From Diadema setosum (lineage: Eukaryota > Echinodermata > Echinoidea > Diadematoida > Diadematidae): 64,000 nucleotides of DNA. The translations under genes and the position numbers were made by a program. The stretch lies in the NCBI GenBank assembly GCA_033980235.1, contig CM067069.1, forward strand, positions 765,501 to 829,500, given 5' to 3'. Position 1 is the first letter of the stretch. Every line of letters begins with the position of its first letter. Of the stretch, positions 34,285 to 45,960 are shown piece by piece. The notes beneath the pieces were generated by a model. The model made no database searches. It was not told the origin of the DNA and saw only the letters and a list, made by a program, of their open reading frames with translations.

Positions 34285-37200
34285 AAAAAAAAAATCCAAC
34301 TCAATAAATTGTTGATGGTTTTGCAAGCTCTGTTTGATAGCCAACTGTATGTTTTCCATCTGAAGAGGGCTGCATACCTCTACAGAGTTCATAACAACAA
34401 GCTTTGAACCATTGAACTGTACATGTCTTTCAAGTATTGTTCAATGGTGTGATCTTTCTCCATTGGCTGATTCAATCAAGTACTGTAAAAGTGGAAATTT
34501 TCACGGTGTTGAAATTTTCGCGCATTTCGCGCAACCAGCAACTAGCGCGAAAATAAAAACACGCGAATATTTTTGCTTGCCATACGTTCCTGTGCGTGAT
34601 GTCTTGATTCCGCGTAATTAAAAACACGCGAAACTCTTCTGACCCGGCCTAGCGCGAAAAATTAGTCCCGCGAAAATATCCACTTTTACAGTAGCATACT
34701 GTACACATGAATGTATGCCATTTATACATGCATAAAAATTGCTATATATGGATGACTGTAGATCTGACACTGTAACAATGGCTGATCACATTTATATATT
34801 CATATGTAATAATATATATATTCACATACATTGTATATATTCATATATTCATATAATCATATATTCATATAGTCCTATATGTAGTATGGACCTGTTGATC
34901 ATTTGTGATTATTTGTAATTATTTGTAATTATACAGTTACAGACAAGCCTGATTTCACATAGACCATGTACAAAGTACAGCCGGGCCAAAGGAGGGGCCT
35001 AAGGCCGGACCCAAGGCCACGGGCCTTAGCCCGGAACCAGGGGCCCAGGCCCAGGGGGCCCCGGTGGCCCAGAGGCCCAGGGGCTCACGGGGCCCAAGGC
35101 CGGGCCGAGGCCAGGAGCCTAAGTGCTGGCCCAAGGCAGGGGGCCCAGCCAGGGGCCACCAGACTGAGACCACTAAGAGTACCAGTCATGACTTGCTGTG
35201 ATAATGATGTGATAGGCCTGTGCATACACATATTATGTAAATACACTGTACAGGGCTGTGCATATTATGTAAATACACTGTACACTAACTATACACAGCC
35301 CAGTCGCTGTATAAATCGCGACAGGGCTGTACCTGAGCAGCCCACAACACAAAACAAACACAAAGCAAATTTTACGATTGCATTTAGTTTTGATACTTGA
35401 CATCATTTTTTGTCACCTCGAACGCATCAAAGACAATCTTTATTAATGAGACTTCATACAGTACCTGTTTTCCTGGGGTTATTTGTAGGAATTCTGCGAT
35501 CTGGGTACTATTCGCAAATCTTATAACAACATGTGAAAATATCAACTCCTGATCATGTAACGTGCATGTGTACATTTCTGTGTTCACTGCTGTTACGTAT
35601 TCCATGAACATGAATTCAACAACTACTGTTATATCCTGTAATATGAGCTGCCAGGACAAAACTCACATACGCTCTGATTCTGTATAGCAATCACTTTCAA
35701 AGCAATGTATTGATACATTTCTGCCAGCTAAAAATTCTTAAATGTTGGTTCACCCATGTGAACGGGTACAGAAACTGAAGCCTAGGTGGTGGGTTAAGCA
35801 GAATTGCTGCTGTCCTTGCAGTCCCACTCGTATGTTTTCATGTTAGTCTAATGCTAGTTTGTGGCAATAAGAGAGTGTGCCAAGCAGTTTGCCAAGCAGG
35901 GATTCAGCTGGATGTCGAAAGTGATTAGCCATTCTGATACTTGAATTTAACGGTACCATTTAACAATTCCATACCACCTAAAACCCCAACCTTATCAAAT
36001 TCTTTAGAATTTCTGCTATCAAAACAATGATAGGATAATCTGCAGACAAAGTAGATTTTTTCTGTCATGTATCATGTATTTTGGCATGTTGGCGGAACTC
36101 TATGCTGTCATGATATACAGCTGTATCTTGGATAGACACGCACATGCATGTGACCTGGCTTTAGGTGTGGCAGTATGGAAGCCCTACATATTATGGTATG
36201 ATTGAAATCTGCTGAAACTAGTTAGAGAAGGAAAATGAAGACATTTAAGGTTGCTGACGTGGGCTTGAATTCTCTTCTGCTGAGCATTTTCTTGAATTTG
36301 TTTATGCCTCCGCCAACGAAGTGGGCGGAGGCATTATGTTTTCGGGTCGTCCGTCCGTCCGTACGCGTACGTCCGTCCGTCCCGTTGTGTTTTTGTCGAT
36401 ATCTCAAGAACCGTGTGGTGGTTTTACATCAAACTTGGTATGAGGGTATATCCTGGGGGGATAATACTTTATTTGGATTTTAGGGTCACGGGGTCAAAGG
36501 TCAAAGGTCACAGATGATTTTGTGAAAAAAGAAAGGTTGAAAATTCATGTTTTTTTCCATATCTCGCAAATGGTTCAAGGTATCTTCATGGAACTTAGTA
36601 TATATGCTTGTTCCAATGGGCAGTGATTATCTAGGGAAGTTGGGGGTCATGGTTCAAAGGTCAGGGGGTCAAAGGTCAAGGTCAACTCCTCAAAATATCA
36701 CTACTTTCCTTATATTTATGCAATGCCTGAAGGTTTTTTTTTTTTTAAACTTGATGTATGCATGTATTACCCGATATATATTCTGTGGGAAGTTTCTTGC
36801 CAAAAGGTCAAAAGGTCAAAGGTCAAGTGAAAGTGTTGAATTGCACTTTTTCCTCCATATCTCAAAAGTAACTCAAGGTATCATCATGAAACTTACATAT
36901 TTATGCATGTTCAACCTAACAGTGATTCTCTTTGGAACTGTGAGGTCAAAGGTCAAAGGCCAGGTTTAGATAATGCTATTTTCCCATTTGATACTGAAAT
37001 TATACTTTTTCTTAATACCTTGAAAATTACTCAATGCATAAACTTATAAAAGGATCAAAAGTCAAGTAAAAATCATCAGTTCCCCAAATACCTGCACTCT
37101 GACATTTTTAATCATTCATCCAATTGAACCTAGTTCTAGGAAAGTGAACATTCATCACACATTGTCAAGACATTGTACTATAGACCTATTAGGAGAACCA

Positions 37201-40200
37201 TGCATTATGGCGGAGGCATATCAGTCGCCGTAGCGATATATCTAGTTTTTCCATCAATCCAAACCATCTGCAATAAATTTGTGGAAGTAGATTTTTTTTT
37301 TCCCAAAGAATTTTCATGTAGGCAAGCTGCTAGTATAGCAGTTTTTATTATGCAGGAATGTTATGAATCATGACCATGCAGAAACCTTAGTGTTGATGAT
37401 GGATTATTTTTTTTTATCATGTGAACAGGGCACTTTCTATTGACCAACCTCCTCATGGAAGACCTGAAGAAGACGGCTCGTTGCCATGGAGAGGCCAGGA
37501 TCATCTCCACCTCATCCCTCTTGCATGATCCTGATAGAGCAAGAGGTAAGCAGAGTAGTCTCTCTCTTTAGGTGTTTCATTGATATTAGGCATGGCTATG
37601 GAAGATGCTTTTCTTATTATATGGAGACTTAACCCTAATCCCACCGGGTTTTTTTAGGGACTTGAAACCACCGGGGGGGGGGCTTTTTTGACCCCCCTTC
37701 AGATCTCAGTTGTGAATAGCGCGATCCTCATGAAAATTTTCACTACTATATAAGGTAGAGGCCAATGTAATCTACAAGACTGTATAGTTCGATTTTTCAC
37801 ATTTTAATTTATGTATTTTATATTAATTTATGCTAATTTATGCAAAAAATTTTTTTTGCCTATTAATCAAAAAATAAAGCTCCAAGACTTCTAATCTTTG
37901 GTGAACATATTCTTTTCAATATCCTTGGCAATAATATTGAAGCAAAAATTCAGCTTCATAATTATTTCTTATGTATTTTATTGTTTATAGAATGTCTTAT
38001 GTATTCCTTTGTTTTTTCACTTTTTGTTTTTGTTGTAAAACAAATCTATGATTGCTTTTCTTTCAAATGCCTTGCAGCTACATTACTGTAAGTGCATGAA
38101 TTTTGCACATAAAACAGTGACAGAAACTTAGAGTTTACACGCAAATCCAGTAGGGAACACTGCTTGCTGGTCAGTCACCTCAATGCTACCTTTATGTGAG
38201 ATGAGCGGAATCTCAAGAAACACTTTCATTATGTAGCATTTGGCGACTTATCGATAGGTTTGGGCGGGTTTGTGCGTTTCAGCAGAATATGCGAAGTTGG
38301 CACATCGTTGTCTTAGTCAGGCATGCGAACGTGGCACATAAAGAGTTAATGCATTAACCACACTGTCATTTTAGCTGCCCTCACTGGTTATGGTCAGTTT
38401 GTAACAGTAAGCAGTTAAAAGTGTTTGAAATCAAATATTGACTAGATATGATTGAAGATATTTGATTCACCAAAAAAAAAAAAAATGGGAAGATATGTAA
38501 TGCTAGCAAAGAAAGTTTGTAACAGTAAGCAGAAGTGTTTGAAATCAAATATTGACTAGATATGATTGAAGATATTTGATTCACAAAAAAAAAAATGGGA
38601 AGATATGTAATGCTAGCAAAGAAAGTGTTAGCACTGTTGTCAAGTACTGAACACAGTCAAGTTCCATTGATAGTTGATGAACCAATTCCCCAATGTGACT
38701 TGAATCTGTGCCCTCGTGTTTGCAGTCTAACAGCCCCTACCACTAGGCCACATAGAATATCAGTGGCATATCACATATCTGTCTGTATACATTTCTGAAT
38801 ACACCACAAATCTTCATTACTGGTGTGTAAATGGGTATTGAATGTTATTGTTTTTATGTGTGTTAGTTTTGTGTGTTTGCAGGGAGAAAAATATGTCAAA
38901 CTTGATGAAGTACATAATTTTGTGATATGGCTTTATCAGGCACTCAATGAAAAGTGGATGAGAATCACGCTGTTAAATTTTAGTATCTGATGACCTTGTA
39001 TACTGCGTTGACCTACAATACTACACAAATCAGGTCTTTATTTCCACCATCGTAGCTTGAAGAACTTTTGCAAAGAATAGAATGCATGAACCCTTGCAAA
39101 AAACATAATTTTCTGCACTAGCTTTAATGTAAACCCTACAAGGACTCTGGCGTATGTTCTGGAAATTTCTTCTTCTTTTTGGCAGTGATTTTCTGTGTGT
39201 CGATCTTTGTTCTCTACACTTTGATTCCAGCTGTGTGGAGTTTAGACATACCAAATTATGTCAGATTACTCTTTGTAGATTGCATACATGTCCTTTAACT
39301 CACTGAGGATGGTTTGATTTTGCTACAACACACATTTCCCATAGACGCTTGTCCGAGTATACTCGGGACTCGTCCTTCATGGGTTAAGATGACGATGTGC
39401 ATGACAGGCATTTACTCAGTTTTTTCTTCCTCTCAAGTCAATGTTATGTTATAATACCATGTACCATTTCCACAGATTATTCACATGCCACAGCAGATTT
39501 TGAGATAAATGTATGTTTAACAGTATGACCAAGTTAATGCCCCAAAGGCCCACTTATTATGTAACAAGCATTTCACAGACACTGTAATAAATAAAAGAAC
39601 ACATCAGAACCATACATCTTCTAAATCAATCCATAAATGAGCCAATTTTCATACATGGAAGTCCAACTTGCTTGCAAGATCCATTAGGAGTCCTGTGGCT
39701 GTGAGGAACTACGAACTCACTCAATGCCCAAGCCCCTGTACTGACATTTTCTACTGTCTGATAATTCTAATCTCCTTTTTCTGATGCCTACAACTGGAAA
39801 GAGAGGATTCTAAAACCCAGGATAAGCCTGTAATGATTTTTTGAAAAAAATGAAAACGAGCAAGCCAAGGAACGATCCACACAATTTGGCATACGTCACA
39901 GGTGCCAACCTCCGAATTTAGCAAAACGAACTAGAAAGGTTCTACACATGTCAATTTACTGATGAAATCTCACACGAAGTACTGCAAAAACTGTTATTTA
40001 GTAAAATTGCAATATGGAGCTGAAATAAACATTTTAAACAATATTTATTAATTTTTAAAAGGAATCTCTTCAAAAGCTTTTTATTTAGATCAAATTTGTG
40101 GGGAATACTCCAGATATGCAAAATGAAATTGGCATCATTGTCCGAACGTGCTGCCCTTAGAAAACTGTGTGTAAAAAAAAGTAACATTGCACTAACTATG

Positions 40201-43200
40201 CATTGATGATGAGCGATAATGGTTCGACATCACAGTTCAAACTATCTAACGAAGATGAGGACTGAGAGATTCTTAAAATCTAAATCCAAAAAAAAAAAAA
40301 AAAGTCAACGGCAATCACGGTTTACGCCTAGTTAGAAGAAAACGGCACTCAGTACATATAGACTCTAGCAGTTAGACTAGAACTGGGACTAGGACTAGGA
40401 CTAGTGAGCAGTCAAGGACCGAGAAGATTCTACTCGCCGCTCCGTCGACAGCTGTACGTGCACAGCGCTAATAATAGGCACAGCGTAAACGTTTCGTACA
40501 ATACATACCCCGAATGGCCCTGCTGCCAGAACTTGAAGCTATATAGAAAGTCCAGACGAAAGTCCAGACTCCAAGGTCTAGCGTTGCCGCTAGAGGCCCT
40601 TGTGCTGCAGGCCCTGTGGTTTCTGTGCTGAATTTTGCAGGTAAGGTATCTGCTTTATGGATTTTCAATGTTTTTGTGGTCGAGATAAATCTCATGGTGG
40701 TCGTATTAACACCAAGGACTAACTTAGATCTAGTTTTGTAGTAGGACCCATACCTCGGAAGAGTGGCCCGACCACGTAGATACAAACAGTGCCACCGCTT
40801 CGCGATCCAAGCGCTGGTGTAGGCATAGTGCTAGAGTACTTCCGTATCCATGTAGATATTTCAAAATTCACCCAACCAAATTGCACCAAAATCACAAGAA
40901 GTATTTTATGACTCATGTCCACTTGCTCACGCTAATTGGAACCAAATCGCAAGTTGAGAAGCGTAAGTGAAGTTGTCGACTTTCCTGTCGTCGCTAAAAA
41001 CAATCTGCTCTGTACGACTAAACAAGAGTGATCGCGGCGTAGTAGCCCTACTTGCCTGCGCACGCACAGACTGAAGTTAGCCATCTAATATCATGAGACA
41101 AATCTTTCAAGTAATCGGGAGCAAGAAATCAATTTATAAATTATTTGAGCTAAGTTGAATGAAAAATAAAGTTCGTAAATCACACAAATCGCTAAAATCA
41201 TGACATTTTTAAATTTAGTTCCCGCGTAAATTCCCCGTTCGCACAGCACTAGTCGGCTAACTTCAGTTCTAGATTGTGCATATCGCGTTTACCAAGATCT
41301 CTCGCGAAGTGTGAGTTTTTTTTTAGTGACAACTTGAAATTCGGCGTCAATATTGATACTTCTCGATTACCGATTTCGTTCAAATATAATACGGTGTTTT
41401 GAAATATGCTTAGAAGTATATCCTGTAATTTTGGTGCAATTTGGTTCAGCGAAAATTGAGACAGCTGCATGGATAGGACAGTACACAAGTGCTGCCTGCT
41501 AGCTAAATTGGGCCTAAGCGTCGTCTGCTACTCGGCACGATTTAACGCACGCGTATGCGAGGGCTTGTAATCAGTGAAACATTTGGCACCTGTGACATCA
41601 CGACATCCGGGCTCGTCAGCTCATTAGCATAATTCTCGCCCAAAATTTTCCATTTTCAACATGAAATTACGGACTAAATCGTTATGAAATTTTGATTCTG
41701 TTTGCACCGCTGGGTCTTTTAGAATTAAAAGAACAACATATAAAAGAATAAAAAACCGGTACAATGCCCTTTTAAGCTTCCCTAGGTTGTTCCTTGAAGT
41801 TTGACTGTAATTCAAAGATTGATGTCTGATGAAGGACAACTAGAAAAAAGATTCACATCAGGTTTCCTATATGTCTGGGACTGGAAGCACTATGGCCTTA
41901 ATAATAATAATAAATAATAATAATACATACAATTTCTATAGCGCCATTCTCCACTTTGATTAAATGCTCAAGGCGCTTAATTACAATTGTACATCAAAGC
42001 AAACAGACTGAAGATACAAGTACATCACCATAATAGAAGATGAAGAAGCAGAAAAAAAAGACATGAAAGTCTGTCTTCAAAAGACACTGGTCTTCAAAAT
42101 GCACTGCTAAACAAATAGGATTTTAAATTACTCCTGAAAGATGTTATAGAGCTTGAGTCTTTCAGCTCACAAGGAAGTGAATTCCACACTGGTGGTCCAG
42201 CATGAGTGAAAGCTCGTTCCCCCCAAGATTTCCTAGAAAACGGAATATGTAAGAGACCTGAAGTTGAGGATCGAAGAGTTCGTGAAGGTTGGTATTGACG
42301 ACAAACAAACATTGTAATCAGGGGCTGTTCCCTCAATAACGTGATAAACCAAAAGAAGTATCTTAAACCGAATACGCTCCTGTACAGGCAACCAATGAAG
42401 ACTCTTCAGGATAGGTGTGATATGACTGCGTTTACTTGACAAAGAAACAATACGTGCTGCGGCATTTTGTAGCTTTTGTAATTGGGCAATTTGCGAGTTT
42501 GGTAGATTGAAAAACAAACCATTACCGAAATCAAGGCGTGAAGAAATAAGTGCATGAACAAGTTTTTCCGTGGCAGAGCGAGTCAAATACTTGCGAATAA
42601 AACCAATATTGCGCAATTGATAACGGACTGATTTAGAAATGTTCAATTGGTGATTTGATCAGACGTAGCCATGTGAGAGTCAAACATAACACCCAGATTG
42701 CGACATGACTTTGACAGAGGAATATCATTACCTACAATCGAAATACAATTAATATCCAACTTATTCAAGCTCTATCACCCATCAGGTCTTCCCAATCTAT
42801 GTAAAATATTGGCAATTTCCATGCTAAATGTCAATGCTTACTGAAAAAATCATGATTGTAATTTATTGCAAGGACTGAACAGTTTTGAACACTAATGAGG
42901 GACTTACTGTCATAATGGAACATTTAACTGGAAGAGGGAGAGAGAGAGAGAGAGAGATGAAGACATGGGATATCCTGAGAAATAAGGACACACCAGTTCC
43001 ATCAACCAAAGTGTGTTTATGTTTCTTGCTTGTGAAGATGTTGGAGGAGTCAATTTGTTTTTAGACTGCTTTCTGATGTCGTTGTGTGAGAAAGTAGAGG
43101 TATCCAAGTCGGTGGTGCACTGCAGTTGAGTGGCTCATAATAAACTAGTTTTCATCGGTGCATATTTTTTCACTGGGCTAGCAGCGATAGAGGTGCATAT

Positions 43201-45891
43201 ATTCTGCCTGTAATGCCCTAGTTAGCATGTATGAGACACTCTTGTCATGAACCAGGAGTGGGAAAAGACTTTGTTCAAGTGCTGGTCATCTTTAACAGAT
43301 AAGCTTGTTTGCCAATAGGCTACTCATGGTGACATGCATGGGGCTAGGTACTGAATGTAAATTGATGTTGCAGTCAGACCTTTCAGTCTGTTTACACTCA
43401 GAGATTACTGGGATGATTGCTCAGTTAGCTTGATAACAATGTCTGCCTGCACCTTTAGCCCTAACCTATAAAGAAAGGTTAAATCAAATTGTTTAGCAAT
43501 AATGTGCATAGACCTGTAAATCATCAGCCAATTGAGAACCGGAAGGATGGTTTCACGTTTTAAGATTTGAACGCATATAGAATGAAACAATCAATTCTCA
43601 TGAAATAAAGAGTTAATTCAATCAAATGTGGATAGAATTATGAGCATTGTTCCAAATATCAGGTGAAGAAGTGCCCTTGTAAATAAGTGATTGTTAACAT
43701 TTTACTAAATATCAAAATAATATAAAATTGACACCATAGTTTAGAGGAGATCAAGCTCTACAACATGATGCCAATGATGCCCCCCCCCCCCAAAAAAAAA
43801 AAAAAAAAAAAATGTGATAATGCCCTTCTGGTTCTCAGCTGATAGTATGATGGAATAACCCAATCCATTTTCAGACGCTAGGACTGCTCCTTCAAAAGCA
43901 GCCTGTAATTGTTCCTGAATGAAGAATTTATTGTGTGGACTCTTTTAATATGCCATGGTTTCTTGTAATGGTTGAATAAATGTTGACCTCTGTTGAGTTG
44001 TATTTTATGGAATCTTATTATTTTAGATACATGATGATTGGGGAGGTTGATTCATGGGCAGTTAACATCTGGAATACTATCAGTTTATTTAAAAGTGAAT
44101 GAAATACATTAACAAAGCATAAAGAAAAAAAAAACCATTAGACTAATGCTCACATGTGATGTGATCCTTGTGATTTCCAGTGGCTCTCTCTCTCTCTGTT
44201 TCTTTCGGTTGATAATTGTCATACTAATACTATGTTATGATATACAATGTATTATAATATGTATTGAAGCTAGAGACAGTATTTTTCTGAGCTGTTTGTT
44301 TGTCTGAAGTGTCATCAAGCCTCATGCAGAACCAATTATTATTTAAATTTCTTCAGGAAAGAAAGCACATCTGGACTTTGACAATTTGATGATGGACAAG
44401 CCTGGCACGTTTGATGGAGAGGTGGCGTACTGTAACTCAAAGCTGGCAAATTGTGCTTTCTCTGTTGAACTCTCAAGGAGGCTTGAAGGCACCAATGTCA
44501 CTACAAACACAATCTGCCCAGGTATTCTATTTTCAAATTCTGTTGTCATTTTGTTTGAATCATTAAGCTATAAGATTTTGATTTTGACCTAAATTCTTAA
44601 ATTTAATAATATATGAGAAAAGAGATGACTGGATTACACTAAGAAGAGTTGGCTTACTCCATTCTAAAGTTATATCCACTTCATAATATGTACTGCTTTT
44701 CCTCTGAATGCTAATGCTAGTACAGTGAACTCCCATTATAACGAAGTTCTCTGGAACGGCAGTTTTCTTTCATTATATCAAAATTTTGTTATATCCAAAC
44801 CATTAAATTACATGAAGATATATACATGATGATAATTTTGGGAAGTGAATTTTTGCTTCGTTATAACAAGAATTTCATTGTAACAGTGCTTGTTATAACA
44901 GGAGTGCACTGTATTCGTTAGTCTATCATTGTCTAGGCTGTTATATCAAACATACGAAAGAGCAGCATTTGAAGTAGGAGACCACATTCGAAATAAAAAA
45001 GAAGATTTGTACGAAAAATATGGGTAGGGGAGGAGACTATTAGTCCATTATGTCCTGAAATGATGATTCATTGGATAGTTGTTGTCAGATAGAATTCACT
45101 ATAAGGTCCTATTAAACTTCTCATTCAATTGTTAAAAGGACCTTTCAATCTTGAGGAGTTAGCAGATTCAAAACTGTCACTGATAATGAAACGCAAAAGA
45201 TTGAAGAAACATTTGATTCTAATTTTTCATTCTCATTAGTGTGTAGATGGTTGGAACAAATTTGGGAAAGTTTGGAACTGATATGTGGAAAAGTTCTTTC
45301 ATCACTCAGCTTCTTACAGGGAATAGTTCTGATTACCAAGAACATGTAGCATGGTTTCAATGAAGGAATGCTGTAGGACTTATATCCATTGATGTTGACT
45401 GCAGAAGGGCTTGAATTCTTTGCCCTCAGCATTCACAGGTCAGTACTTTTTATTTATTACTTTATATTTCTTTGGCCACTCTTTCAAAGGTTTTATTCCA
45501 TCCACTGGGCTGAGCCGCAATGAGTCGCTAGGTACCAGGATAAAGCTGACCATTGTCATCCCACTGCTGAAGTTGTTTGGTGTCACTCGCACAGTGCAGC
45601 ATGGGGGCAGTCTTCTGTATGATGTGGCCACTAATCAGCAATGGAAAGGTAAGAAGTGAGAATTGAAAGGGTGATCAAGTGGTGGTACCCAGCTGGAATG
45701 GAGAGCAGACAGATAATCATTGTGATATTATCAATATCATCATTATTAGTTGTAGTACTGTAGTACATTACTACTACTACTAGCAGTAGTAAATATTGTA
45801 GTAGCAGTAGTATAGTAGTAGTAGTAGTAGTAGTAGTTGCAGCAGTAACAGTAGGAGCAGTATTAAGTAGTAGTAAGTAATAGTGGTTGTT

Positions 45892-45960
<69 letters not shown>

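Larger units (their letters stand above)
32794..36070 (+). repeat. Tandem array copy C (3277 bp)
   Basis: It differs from B mostly by small indels, for example one lost ATTCATAT repeat and a shorter GGCCCA block. It shares 'gaaaaaagaaagg' with copy D, so C and D are the closest pair. Empty insertion site near 35861-35876. Confidence 0.95.
37249..44356 (+). other. End of SDR intron 3, exon 4 and intron 4 background
   Basis: Besides exon 4 (37429-37545), this holds intron sequence with the repeats listed separately: a 118/110 bp duplication, a SINE head, a TTAA element, inverted repeats near 40-41.6 kb and a LINE at 41.9-42.8 kb. A C-run followed by an A-run lies at 43782-43811. A TTAA-led repeat resembling a common echinoderm element seems to start at 37630 ('ttaaccctaatcccaccggg') but its right end is not certain. 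Confidence 0.5.

Noticed and set aside
34966..35400. 144-codon Pro/Gly/Arg-rich frame in copy C
   Set aside because: It is produced by the GGCCCA repeat and opens only because copy C has a shorter block; copies A and B do not keep it.
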